From an uncultured Oscillospiraceae bacterium (GTDB lineage Bacteria; Bacillota; Clostridia; Oscillospirales; Acutalibacteraceae): a DNA stretch of 64,000 nucleotides. The notes below the pieces were generated by a model. The model was given only the letters and a program-made list of their open reading frames with translations. It ran no database searches and was not told the DNA's origin. Both the position numbers and the translations under genes were made by a program. The DNA is taken from contig CABULH010000006.1 of the NCBI GenBank assembly GCA_902492455.1, positions 62,001 to 126,000 of the forward strand, written 5' to 3'. Below, piece by piece: positions 8,401 through 16,910 of the stretch. Each line of letters starts with the position of its first letter. Position 1 is the stretch's first letter.

Positions 8401-10264
8401 AGCGGTCGGCTGTTGTACGACCGGCCGACCCGCTGTTGTTCGATGCGCGCCAGCCGTTCATATCCGCATTAAAGCTGTCCCCCGAAGCGGCCGCAGGCGT
8501 GGAGGTCTCCAGCACCAGCGGCAGAACCGCAGGCGTTTCCCGCACAGACAGTGCGTGGGGATCGAATCCGGGAGCGACTTGGCTCCAATCGCTGATACCG
8601 ATAATGGACTTGGCAAAGTCGGTGACCGCCAGCGATTGATTCGTGTCAATATACTTAAATACGTCATAGATATATTTCTTATTCTTGGGCACCATCGGCG
8701 TGGAAGTATCCGGATCCTGCGTCCACAGGCCCATATTCAGGCCGTAAGACGGAATATCCACATGACTGAAGAGAATAAAGGCGTCGATGCCGTCCAGGAA
8801 CGCCGTCTTATAATAGGCGTAAGCATAGGCGGCTGCCTGGCTTTTGGCGGATTCCAGGGTAGAATCTGCCGTATGGAAACCTTGCTCTGACAAGATAATC
8901 CGCCGTCTTTCCGAGCCGTACTTCAAATATTCCTGTCCCATATAATTGTTCAGGATATGGATATTTTTGAAGGTGACCACATCGGCATTCACGCTGTCTG
9001 TTGCCAGCGCGTCGTTCCAGGTATCCGTATTGAAGAAATCCTCCGGATACGGGTGATAGGCGATATGCCAGGGGAAATCGCCGTTCTGCTTGGATTCCTG
9101 GTTGAGCCGGTCAATCACCTCACGTCCCGCATATCCTTTTTCCGGATTCGAATCGTACGCTTTCGCCCAATGGTTGGTCAAGGAGGTGTAGACCCGGGCG
9201 TTGGCGTAATGCTTGCGGGCGGCCATGTAGGCGATGCGCAGCGCCGGCTCGTATTGTTCGACAAATTCGTCCAGCGTGGCGTAGCCCATATTCTGCCATT
9301 CCCACTGAGCGTCGACCTCATTGCCGACGATGTAGCCCACTGCACGGCCATAGGCTTGATCCTCCCGCGTATACCGGTCGGTAATAAACTCCATGGCGGC
9401 CTTGAAGGTCTGCAATCCCTCTTCCTCCACCGTATTGAAGGCAAGAACGCCGCCGCCTCCCGTTCCCATCACCGCATTGGGGTGATGCAGCACATCGGTC
9501 ATGCTGTTATCGGGGAAATTTGGATACAGAATCAGGATTAGATTCACGATAACGCCGTTGTCGGACAAGGGCTTGATCTTTTTATCCAAGTTCTCAAAAT
9601 ACCCTTTATTGAAATAATAGGTGGTTCCATCCATGGTATAGTCGATGGTGTTGGCGGGATTCAGCTTTTGCTCAAACATCATCGTCGACATCTCGACATT
9701 TACCACCGCATGACCGATACCCAGTTCCTCGGCATCATCCGTCATTTCCACCAGCAGCCCCTTTTTGGTATCCGCTGTGGGATAGGGATAGGTGTTGGCG
9801 GCGGCAAACTGTATGTCCGTGGCGTACTGCGGGGCGCCAATGGCCTGCGGTAATGCGGAAGAACCCGCTGCCTGCTCAGCAACCAGGAATTTGGAATAAT
9901 AGCGGTCCCGCTGGCCGTCGTACCGGGGCACCGCAAAGCTGAACGCACCGCCGGCCGCGGGCGCGGACTGCACCGAGAGAGGCGTCAGGGAACTGATAGC
10001 CGCTTCCTTTTCATAAGGAGCCAGCTCATAAAGCTGAAGCTGCGCCCCAGAGGAACCGCTCTGAGTTTCCGCTCTTCCCGTAACCGTGATGGTGGTTTCA
10101 TTGACCGATACGACAATCGTTCCGTCGTCCGCCGCCGTGTTGGAGGCGGAAGCCGACTGCGCAAGCGCCTGAAGGGATGACTCCCATGCGCCGCTGTCCG
10201 TCACGAGCAGCAGCGCCGCGGAAAGCAAGCACGCCGATAACTTTTTCGCTAACAAACGCATCAT
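5444..10264 (-). CDS. Secreted multidomain DUF5722 glycosidase with SGNH esterase and four CBM-like modules
   Basis: This 1606-residue extracellular enzyme should attack a polysaccharide side chain outside the cell. In order: signal peptide (1-35), a small beta domain (50-130), a DUF5722 TIM barrel (155-575) with a likely acid/base Glu in GNEVDAQW (about 316) and nucleophile Glu in ILSEQGFH (about 458), a CBM11-like module (600-745), repeat module A (760-918), a beta-rich linker domain, an SGNH esterase (1070-1275; GDSISVG, GMNDG, INHPND), then repeat modules B and C. The three repeat modules are about 155 residues each and very similar. AGGAG five bases upstream selects MMRLLAKKL; the ATG 15 bases upstream reads through that Shine-Dalgarno. 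It ends without a visible cell-wall anchor. A cytosolic DUF5722 homologue is in the same operon. Carbohydrate specificity is not established here. Confidence 0.85.
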   Translation of the reverse strand: MMRLLAKKLSACLLSAALLLVTDSGAWESSLQALAQSASASNTAADDGTIVVSVNETTITVTGRAETQSGSSGAQLQLYELAPYEKEAAISSLTPLSVQSAPAAGGAFSFAVPRYDGQRDRYYSKFLVAEQAAGSSALPQAIGAPQYATDIQFAAANTYPYPTADTKKGLLVEMTDDAEELGIGHAVVNVEMSTMMFEQKLNPANTIDYTMDGTTYYFNKGYFENLDKKIKPLSDNGVIVNLILILYPNFPDNSMTDVLHHPNAVMGTGGGGVLAFNTVEEEGLQTFKAAMEFITDRYTREDQAYGRAVGYIVGNEVDAQWEWQNMGYATLDEFVEQYEPALRIAYMAARKHYANARVYTSLTNHWAKAYDSNPEKGYAGREVIDRLNQESKQNGDFPWHIAYHPYPEDFFNTDTWNDALATDSVNADVVTFKNIHILNNYMGQEYLKYGSERRRIILSEQGFHTADSTLESAKSQAAAYAYAYYKTAFLDGIDAFILFSHVDIPSYGLNMGLWTQDPDTSTPMVPKNKKYIYDVFKYIDTNQSLAVTDFAKSIIGISDWSQVAPGFDPHALSVRETPAVLPLVLETSTPAAASGDSFNADMNGWRASNNSGSAGRTTADRYAGAGALEVNFSSQALKWRGAEKEFAAPIDATASPYLRLAVKLTGTSSTLPYSVKVKVYSGSRTAEGTAAVNPANGWISLSLNVSGWEGANAIDRIKVWAGSSGTGTWAGKLLLDEVSFTASGTAPANDKGTNRLASYERILYNFEGSVQGWAAGDNVDTVASVSSMANGPFGPDLGSYMLEASFPTAAADAWRTVFLTPADRLDLMDADAFVYAINSYGGSGGTGYETRIRLYSGDQLLERTFTISADQWNQIHVDLTSWAYRSSITKIEISFRAVGSSGTWYGSRFQLDAVRFIAHDNLEEEPDVEEKSLTPFWQGTTMYNESVLMVSHNGELPEADLLFPPETIVSVRSARLDREYEENVDWVLENGKLKLTPHSRIPYLTNDILYYSSYIPGLTMPKNGGGGVIYREGSYFHDRQIVVTYTHAANLWTGPTPELANTKLTRTLSKLRNGEPLRLALYGDSISVGANASGYTDVSPHLPIWGQMVANELERYYGSHITFINPSVGGQTSEWGKNQAATLVADQNPDLVIIAFGMNDGSGTGAGDGTVPSVFRSNILSIINSVRTVNPAAEFILVGTTLPNAETFFYDQQPYYYAELSSLAASMSGVAAANITGVHAELLQHKAFLDMTGNNINHPNDFLSRWYAQFVLGMLKDPSAAPAKPDERLLYSFEDSTQGWKAGTNVTSVSKVNSFANAPFAPIQGSYALEAQFPTQEADAWRTIQVTPPQPLDLSAAGTFFYRINSYGGSGGTGYETRLRLYSGNHVLEHITAMNADAWNVIRKDISGWAYKDSVTKIEISFRATGTSAVWYGSRFQIDYVGYQINDVRLYDFEGSLNGWTAGSNVDSVSSVDRFENGPYRPIRNAYALEAIFPMMAADQWRTISITPDTALDLTGANRFYYHINSYGGSGGTGYETRLRLYSGNHVLEQITAMNADTWNRIDKDISGWAYKGSVTKIEISFRATGTSAVWYGSRFQIDDVGYVKG
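5450..6405 (-). repeat. Tandem pair of near-identical 155-residue CBM-like modules
   Basis: Two adjacent units in the secreted DUF5722 gene start with LYDFEGS/LYSFEDS plus GW and end with GSRFQIDYVGY or GSRFQIDDVGY. Nucleotide identity is high in the central part (for example around 5603-5695 and 6088-6180, where the cores encode SYGGSGGTGYETRLRLYSG). A third, more diverged copy lies at about 7510-7985. Recent module duplication is likely. Confidence 0.75.
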
Positions 10265-10348
10265 TCTAACTCCTCGCATGTTTTATTTCAGGACCGAATC
10301 ACGTCCTCATGCGCGCTCCCTGTAAATAGGGCGCATGATCCTGGAATC

Positions 10349-12967
10349 TTAGAAGGACTCTCCTTCAAAGACGTAAAACCCACTTCCCACCGTTTGTATG
10401 CCGCTCGGGGTATGAATCTCGGCCTCCACGCCGAAGGGTATGGTGACGAAAAGCATTGCCTTGCCGTAAAGCCTTTGCCATTTTACCACGATGTCTCCTT
10501 TGCAGGTATCCACCACCGCCTCCGCAAAGGTCAGCTTATCCGGCACAAAGGGCTTGATGACCACACGGGAAAAAGCGGCGGCCACAGGCTTCACGCCAGC
10601 CAAATGGGTATAAAACCAAGCGCCCACCGCGCCGTACATCGGATGACAGTGGGAGTTCATGGCCGGATCCTTTTTGAGTTCGAACCGTTCCCACAGGGTG
10701 GTGGCACCCTGCTGCATCATGTATCCCCACGAGGGATAATCCTCCCGGGTAACGATGGCCCAGGCATCGTCGATATACCCATACTCGGCCAGCATATCCA
10801 TCAGGTACAGCGTGCACAGGTTGCCGGTGGTGAGCCGATATCCCGCCGAGACCACAGCCTCATGGAGCCTTTGCGCAGCCAGAGGCCGCCTCTCTTCCGG
10901 CAGTATTCCCAGCCACAAGGCAAAAGCCTGACAGCCCTGGGATCCTGTGCCCACCCTTCCATCAGGATGGAGCCATTTTTTCACAAATGCCATGCGAATT
11001 TTTTCCGCGCGGTCTTTTTGTAATTTCACCTCCTCCTGCATGCCAAGAATTTCCGCAAACCTTGCCAGGGTAACGGCATTGAAATAAAAGTACCCGGTGG
11101 AGAGCAGCGCGCCCGGTGTGACAGCCGAAAAAGGACCTTCCTTCATGCAGCAATCCTCCGGGGATGCCCAATCACCGTAGATGGTATAGTCGATCATATC
11201 ATCAGCAGCCAGGGACGCTAAGCACTCATTCCAGGCACGAAGCCAGGGATATGCTTCCTTCATCAGTCCGATGTTCCCTTGGTGAAGATACGCCTGCTCC
11301 ACCGCGATGAGGAAGGCGGAACACACGGGATCGGTGGGCTGTATACCGTAAATGAAGGGAGCTGTGCAGGAAATGGCGCCGTCCTCCCTCTGCTCGTTGC
11401 GGATATCCCTCACGATTTTGGGGAAAAGCCGCCCTGTGTCAAAATTGTATGGCAGCTCCTCAAAGCGCACGGTAGCGTCGTTCATCCAGCCCATGCGTTC
11501 ATCCCGCTGCGGGCAGTCGGTGGCGAGCCCATGCAGATTCGCCCGCTCGGTCGCAACAATCATGTCCTGCAGTTGATTGATCATCCCGCTGCCGCAGACG
11601 AAGCGGCTCCGGTTGTCCACGGCATTGTAGAAAGCCCGGGCGGTTATAAAGCCGCTGTCCGGCACAAAATCCAGTCCCGTTACCTCCACATAGCGGAAGC
11701 CGTGGTAGGTAAAAGCCGGTTCCCACCGGCTTTCCCTGTCTGCCGGCTTCCCGGTAATATAGGTATCCTCCGCCTTGGCCGTCCTCAGCGGCGCCGTATA
11801 CAGCTCTCCCTTCTCGTCAAGCCGCTCGGCGTGCCGCAGAATTATGATCCTTCCTTCCGGCGTGTTCGGGGGAAGCCGTATTTCACATACCCCGGCCAGG
11901 TTTTGTCCGAAGTCAAAAATGTACACGTTGTCCCGAGGGGACGCAATGGATACCGGACGATAGCTTTTCCCCACCCGAATAGGCTCCAGCTCCTGGGGAC
12001 GCATCAGCGTCGACAGAAGCGCGGGATCATTCCCGCAGGGAGGGGCAACAATTCGGCACGCCGCAGCCCCCTCCCCCTCGCTTTTTTTATACCAGTCGGG
12101 GTCCTCCAGACGGGCGTCATAGATTTCCCCGTGAAATACATGGGCATAGGTCACGGGACCGCGGCTGGACAGCCAGCTCTCATCCGTGGTCACACGGCAC
12201 ACGCTTCCATCCCCGAAGGTCAGCACAAGGACTGCGGTAAGCTGCGGCTGTCCCATGAAAGGGATTCGCCTGCCCTGGACAGCGGTCAAATATTCCCCCT
12301 CATTGCGCCGCCAGCCGGGCGCCACCACAATGCCGATGCCATTCTCTCCTGTCTCCAGCTTATCCTGCAGATCCACCTGTGCCGTATAATAACAGCATTT
12401 GTGATAGGCGGAGAAAGCGGGCGCCAAATAGGTATCTCCATCAAGGGGCTGTCCGTTCAAAAAGAGTTTATGATAGCCGATACCGCAGGCGTACAGAATA
12501 CAGGAGACCGGGCGGCTGGTTAAGGAAAAGCGCTTGTGAAAATAAATGGCGGCGTTTCCGTAATCCTCCCGCGGCGCAATCCATTCGGCCGGCCACTCTT
12601 CGAACAAGGCAGTCGTAAAGGTCCATCCGGCCCGCTCGCTCACTTCCCCATCGTTATCCCGAACTGTTAGAAAAACCGTATACGCCGCGGCCGAAGAGAG
12701 CGGTGCGCCGCCGTAGGCGAGGGATTGCTCGGTTTTCTCGATCCAGCCGCTGTCCCAAAAAGCGCCTTCCCGGCTTTCAACCTGTATCCGGCAGGCGCTT
12801 TGCCGTTTGTTTTTCCCCACTGCCTGGACTGCCCAGGAAAATACCGGGGACGGATTCCCGACGATCATGTTGTCCTGCCACCGTCCGGCGTCGATACGCA
12901 GATCCATTGGACGGAAGGCTACTCCTTTATCGCGGCCGGAACCGCCGCTGCATGCATTCTCAACCAT
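10349..12967 (-). CDS. Alpha-L-rhamnosidase, GH78 (second paralogue)
   Basis: This is a cytosolic glycoside hydrolase of 872 residues with the GH78 domain order. There is an N-terminal Ig-like region (NPSPVFSWAVQA), a jelly-roll domain (CILYACGIGYHKLFLNGQ), the helical barrel with DCPQRDERMGWMND near 489 and GATTLWERFEL near 759, and a C-terminal beta-domain. AAGGAAG eight bases upstream selects the ATG of MVENACSGG; an upstream TTG in the same frame has no ribosome-binding site. It differs strongly from the operon's other GH78, so the two probably cut different rhamnosyl linkages (inference). No signal peptide is seen. It sits between the alpha/beta hydrolase and the secreted DUF5722 gene. 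Confidence 0.93.
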   Translation of the reverse strand: MVENACSGGSGRDKGVAFRPMDLRIDAGRWQDNMIVGNPSPVFSWAVQAVGKNKRQSACRIQVESREGAFWDSGWIEKTEQSLAYGGAPLSSAAAYTVFLTVRDNDGEVSERAGWTFTTALFEEWPAEWIAPREDYGNAAIYFHKRFSLTSRPVSCILYACGIGYHKLFLNGQPLDGDTYLAPAFSAYHKCCYYTAQVDLQDKLETGENGIGIVVAPGWRRNEGEYLTAVQGRRIPFMGQPQLTAVLVLTFGDGSVCRVTTDESWLSSRGPVTYAHVFHGEIYDARLEDPDWYKKSEGEGAAACRIVAPPCGNDPALLSTLMRPQELEPIRVGKSYRPVSIASPRDNVYIFDFGQNLAGVCEIRLPPNTPEGRIIILRHAERLDEKGELYTAPLRTAKAEDTYITGKPADRESRWEPAFTYHGFRYVEVTGLDFVPDSGFITARAFYNAVDNRSRFVCGSGMINQLQDMIVATERANLHGLATDCPQRDERMGWMNDATVRFEELPYNFDTGRLFPKIVRDIRNEQREDGAISCTAPFIYGIQPTDPVCSAFLIAVEQAYLHQGNIGLMKEAYPWLRAWNECLASLAADDMIDYTIYGDWASPEDCCMKEGPFSAVTPGALLSTGYFYFNAVTLARFAEILGMQEEVKLQKDRAEKIRMAFVKKWLHPDGRVGTGSQGCQAFALWLGILPEERRPLAAQRLHEAVVSAGYRLTTGNLCTLYLMDMLAEYGYIDDAWAIVTREDYPSWGYMMQQGATTLWERFELKKDPAMNSHCHPMYGAVGAWFYTHLAGVKPVAAAFSRVVIKPFVPDKLTFAEAVVDTCKGDIVVKWQRLYGKAMLFVTIPFGVEAEIHTPSGIQTVGSGFYVFEGESF

Positions 12968-13017
12968 ACCGCGCTTCCTTTTCAAATCGTCTTTTTATAA
13001 AGTGAAAGAAAATCCTA

Positions 13018-14265
13018 TCACAGCTCTTCCATAAACCGCGTGGAGGTTATATACTCCCCGCCGGGCGTTTTTGTGGTCAGCTCGACATAATAGCCGACGG
13101 CTTCGCAGGGCAGCGTTCCCCTCACGGTGTCGCCCTCGACGGCACAGGGCGCCGTCTCCCAGGTCTGATCGATTGTCGCCGGCCAAGCATCGGGCGGTTT
13201 GGCAGAGTAGGAGAGCCTTTCCCTTATATAGCAGGCTCGCGCCGTTACGCCGATCACATCCCCTGCCGTTTTGATGTGGAAGGAAAAAGACCGCCCCGCC
13301 GGCTCGGTTACGCATGTGGTCAGCGACGGGCCGCCTTTGACGATGGAATCGGCAAAACGATAGCTCTCCAGCGGCTGCCAGCCGTGGAGATGGCTGTGCT
13401 CCCACTGGAGCTTCATGGATAAAATCGCCCCCGCCTGCTTGGTGGCTTCATAGGAACGGCTGTTAGAATTGATGGAAAAGCAAAAATCATTGGACCACCC
13501 CAGCCAGAGAACCGGCATAAGGACTCGATCGAACCGATCAGCAGCCGACCACATTCCCTTGGTTTCACTTTGAGAAAAAAGCGGTCCTGCCCAGGAAAGC
13601 GCCAGATCCAGATATCCGGAACCGTAGATGGGAATGGCAAACGCATACCGGGTATCCCAGCCAATGGCAAGGGAGGCGATCACCCCGCCCCAGGATATGC
13701 CGGCAATTCCGATCTTTGAAGAGTCCACACGGCTGTCGCCTGCCAGAATCGTATGCGCCAGGATGGTGTCCGTCACGGCGTGATACATCCACTGCTGCTC
13801 CAGCGTCTGGGAATAGGCATGCATTTCATCGTTGTTCGGCGCGTCTCCATAGCCCGCTTCCGCGAAATCCCCGTATAGGCCGTAGTGCCATAAATCGGGG
13901 ACATCCGAACCGCGGCCGGCAATCCCCTTACCCTGTGCCGACGGGAAATATCCGGTCGTGTCCATCGCTATGGCCGCATAGCCCCTGTCCGTCCAAAGCT
14001 TTATCCATTCGGCATATGCATGACCGCCGCCGCCGTGTACCAACACGATGGCAGGAACCTTTTTGTCGGCGCTCGCTCCCGCGGGAAAGCCGACGTACGC
14101 AAACACCTTGGTTTTTTGGCTGCCGATGGCCGCCCCGTCATAAGTGATGGCCTGGATATTCGACCACTCGTTGACACCGGACGGCGAACGGCTGTCCGGA
14201 TTATAGAAGGGCATTGGCGTCGTATGGGGCTTTACCTCCAAAAATGAGGAAATGGCGGCAGTCAT
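13018..14265 (-). CDS. Alpha/beta hydrolase, dienelactone-hydrolase / acetyl-xylan-esterase-like
   Basis: A 415-residue serine hydrolase, probably a carbohydrate esterase or related hydrolase acting on imported sugars. Visible elements are the oxyanion region VLVHGGGGHAYAEW (about 74-88), the nucleophile elbow GISWGG (about 189), the acid Asp in GWSNDF (about 258) and the His in EHSHLHGW (about 290). The C-terminal 100 residues form an extra beta-rich domain. There is no signal peptide, so action is cytosolic. Its ATG overlaps the stop of the isomerase-like gene (ATGA), showing translational coupling. The exact substrate cannot be read from the sequence; acetyl or methyl esters on pectin-derived oligosaccharides are possible. 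Confidence 0.8.
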   Translation of the reverse strand: MTAAISSFLEVKPHTTPMPFYNPDSRSPSGVNEWSNIQAITYDGAAIGSQKTKVFAYVGFPAGASADKKVPAIVLVHGGGGHAYAEWIKLWTDRGYAAIAMDTTGYFPSAQGKGIAGRGSDVPDLWHYGLYGDFAEAGYGDAPNNDEMHAYSQTLEQQWMYHAVTDTILAHTILAGDSRVDSSKIGIAGISWGGVIASLAIGWDTRYAFAIPIYGSGYLDLALSWAGPLFSQSETKGMWSAADRFDRVLMPVLWLGWSNDFCFSINSNSRSYEATKQAGAILSMKLQWEHSHLHGWQPLESYRFADSIVKGGPSLTTCVTEPAGRSFSFHIKTAGDVIGVTARACYIRERLSYSAKPPDAWPATIDQTWETAPCAVEGDTVRGTLPCEAVGYYVELTTKTPGGEYITSTRFMEEL

Positions 14266-15281
14266 AGCAGCTTCCCCATTTCATCGGCTGCCTTGCCCGC
14301 CGTGCGGCCGAACAGAATCTCCCGGAGCATTCTGCTGGACGATACAGCGTCGCCGGAGGCGATGACCTCCTCCACCGTCTTCTCATTCAGACGGTCAAGC
14401 AGTCCCATGTACGCCTCCATCCAGCGCACCGATTCATTCACCGCGTCCCGTCCATCCTCACGGTACGGGTATTGATCTGTTGAAATCCAGCCTTCATATC
14501 CCGTTCTCTTGAGCCAATAGAACATTTCTATGTATCCTATTGAATGCACCGAGCCGACAATCATGTCGTCATCCCAAAAGCAGAAGTTGTCGTTCATATG
14601 GAGATGAAACAGCTTATCCCCATATTTTTTCAGCACCGCAATCGATTCCGCCACATTTTCGTAAGCGGTGGTCGCATGGCCGTAATCGATGGTTACGCCG
14701 CAGTTCTCACAGCCGATTTCCTTAACCATCAGCAGTGTGGCGTACACGTTGGAGGGATAGCTGCGGATACGGGGTTCCTTGGGCTTATATTCCACCGATA
14801 TTTTGATATCCGGGTTATAAACGCAGCACTCCCTCACCCCCTCTTCAAACCAGGTGCGTTCCTGGATGTAATCGCTCTGGAACAGGTAGTCATAGCCATC
14901 CTGCCCCGGCCACAGGCTGATAAGCGGGCACCCGATGGCTGCCGCGCAGTCGACCATCTGTTTTGTCACCGCCACAGCTTCCCTGCGTATACCGGCATCC
15001 TTGCTGGTGAAAGCCCCCTTAGCCCACTTAGCCTCGCCGAAATGATCTGGAATAATAGAAACCGGAATAAGTCCGCACCGCTTGAGATGTCCTTGGATCT
15101 CTCCAATGTTGTCGGTGGTGATGTGCCAGTTGCCGATCAGTTCCACCCCCTTGACCTTTTCGATGGAACGCACCCGGTCAAAAAGCTCCTCCAGGGAGAA
15201 ATTTCTTCCGTAATGGGGGCAGTAGCGGTCGCTGCAGCTTCCCACATTGCCTAAAATGACGCTGATTTTGTTTTCAAACAT
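14262..15281 (-). CDS. Sugar phosphate isomerase/epimerase-like TIM barrel
   Basis: This 339-residue protein belongs to the xylose-isomerase-like / AP-endonuclease 2 TIM-barrel superfamily, whose members isomerise or epimerise sugars using a divalent metal. Likely metal ligands are Glu in ISVEYKPKEPR (about 161), Asp in VTIDYGHATT (about 197), His in FHLHMNDN (about 224) and the acidic residues in STDQYPYRED (about 262). MFENKISVILGN is preceded by AAAGGGG at seven bases; a longer upstream start lacks a site. Lying beside two rhamnosidases it may handle L-rhamnose or an unusual sugar, but it could also be another member of this broad family. Confidence 0.85.
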   Translation of the reverse strand: MFENKISVILGNVGSCSDRYCPHYGRNFSLEELFDRVRSIEKVKGVELIGNWHITTDNIGEIQGHLKRCGLIPVSIIPDHFGEAKWAKGAFTSKDAGIRREAVAVTKQMVDCAAAIGCPLISLWPGQDGYDYLFQSDYIQERTWFEEGVRECCVYNPDIKISVEYKPKEPRIRSYPSNVYATLLMVKEIGCENCGVTIDYGHATTAYENVAESIAVLKKYGDKLFHLHMNDNFCFWDDDMIVGSVHSIGYIEMFYWLKRTGYEGWISTDQYPYREDGRDAVNESVRWMEAYMGLLDRLNEKTVEEVIASGDAVSSSRMLREILFGRTAGKAADEMGKLL

Positions 15282-15340
15282 CGTAAAGCCCCTTTCTCCG
15301 CCCTTCCGGCGGCAGATATATTTCCCTCTGTCCTTTGCCC

Positions 15341-16858
15341 TCACAGCTTGATTTTCCGGCAGTTTTCCTCTCCAACCCGCTCTCTGGCAGCTCGAAACAG
15401 TTCCTCGCCCCGGGGTCCGTCGACATCGGCGAAGCAGTCGTAGATCGCCTTTTGTCGTCCATCCTCTGCCAGCAGTCCCAGATACAGCCCTTCCTGTTTT
15501 TCATCGATATGGCTGTGATAAATAAAGGAATCGATTTCCGGGATGCGGACTATCTTTTCGTAGGCCAGTACAAAGGCATCCGCCTGAAGGGCTTCCTCTT
15601 CGGGCGTCCGTCCCGAGCAAACCCCTTGCTCGGACAGGATGATGCGTCTTCTCTCGCCCCGGCAGAGAAAGGATTCCTGCGCTAAAAAGGCCGGAAGCAC
15701 CTCGATGTTTTTATAGGTGATTTTTCCGGTGTCAAAGCCGTCCCAGGCCAGCTCGTCGTTCCAGAAGTCCGCGCGGGACAGATCCTGCGGATAGGGATGA
15801 TAGGCCATACACCAGTAAAAATCCCCCTCCTCCCGTATGATGCGATTCATAGCGGTGATAAACTCCAGGCCCTTATAGAACCGGAGAGGCTGGTTTTCAT
15901 TGGTCATATTCCAGCAATGATCCAGTGAAACATAAACCCTGGCCTGGGCATAATATTTCCTCACTGCATAAAACGCCGTCCGGAGCGCCACCGTATATTC
16001 CCGCACAAAACTTGACAGTTCCATCTCGCCGGCGTTGCTGTATATCCATTGGGCGTTTACCTCGTTTCCAATAATCCATCCGCATACCCGGCCGTATCGT
16101 CCGTCCGGCCGCATATACCGCTGGGAAAGGAATTCCAGGCAAGCCTGGTAATAGGCAAACGCATCCCGGTTTGTCACGTGAAACGCACTGACAACACCTT
16201 CCGGATGCAGACAGGGATGCATGAGAACCGAATCCAGGGCCGGATCTCCCCATGCCCCGTGCCACTCCCTGCGGTTAATGATGATGAGATTGACCACCAC
16301 TCCCTGATTCGTCAACGCCTTTATTTTTGCATCCATGGCTTCCATATAAGCTCTGTTGAAATAAAACTCCCGGTCTCCCAGGCGATAAATGATCGCATCG
16401 CCGCTGTTCTGAGCCTGCAGGATGCAGGGGAGGTTCATATTCAGCGCGGCATGGCCGAGTCCCAGCTTTAACCCGTCCTCCAGCCGCTTTACCTGTAGGC
16501 CTTTCAAGGTGGAGGCGGTGGGATAGGCGTAGTCCCATGCGGATACGGCATCCATATCTGTGACGCAGCAGGGCCCCTCTAATCGGCGTTTCTCATCGCC
16601 GCATGTCTCCATGACCGAAAAACAATGGTAAAGGCGGTCCTCTTCATGAACAAACCGTTGGAAGGAGAGCCGGAGCCTCTGTCCCTCCCCTCGCTCCTCC
16701 CGGCAGGGAATTCCCCCTTTTTTCAGAGTTGCCTCTTCCGTTTCATACGGTGCCCTTTCCAGGACAGTATACCTGCCGGGGACTGTGCCGCCTTCGCGGA
16801 GATAAATATGAATACTATTTTGACTGGCTTCTATTTTTTCAATGCTTGTCATCGCCAT
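15341..16858 (-). CDS. Cytosolic DUF5722 glycoside hydrolase
   Basis: A 505-residue homologue of the catalytic part of the secreted enzyme in the same operon, but with no signal peptide, CBM or esterase domain. It shares the start of the barrel (YPTASTLKGLQV), the acid/base motif GWIIGNEVNAQW (Glu about 267) and the nucleophile motif ILSEQGV (about 409). A short beta domain precedes the barrel. AGGAG nine bases upstream supports this ATG. It lies directly after the two permease genes, which suggests it trims the imported oligosaccharide further. DUF5722 has no function assigned by the sequence alone; the Glu pair fits a retaining clan-A glycosidase. Confidence 0.85.
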   Translation of the reverse strand: MAMTSIEKIEASQNSIHIYLREGGTVPGRYTVLERAPYETEEATLKKGGIPCREERGEGQRLRLSFQRFVHEEDRLYHCFSVMETCGDEKRRLEGPCCVTDMDAVSAWDYAYPTASTLKGLQVKRLEDGLKLGLGHAALNMNLPCILQAQNSGDAIIYRLGDREFYFNRAYMEAMDAKIKALTNQGVVVNLIIINRREWHGAWGDPALDSVLMHPCLHPEGVVSAFHVTNRDAFAYYQACLEFLSQRYMRPDGRYGRVCGWIIGNEVNAQWIYSNAGEMELSSFVREYTVALRTAFYAVRKYYAQARVYVSLDHCWNMTNENQPLRFYKGLEFITAMNRIIREEGDFYWCMAYHPYPQDLSRADFWNDELAWDGFDTGKITYKNIEVLPAFLAQESFLCRGERRRIILSEQGVCSGRTPEEEALQADAFVLAYEKIVRIPEIDSFIYHSHIDEKQEGLYLGLLAEDGRQKAIYDCFADVDGPRGEELFRAARERVGEENCRKIKL

Positions 16859-16910
16859 GCGCTGCGTCTCCTTACGACGGGACCCCGTCTTCTCAAGTAT
16901 TTTCCGCTCA

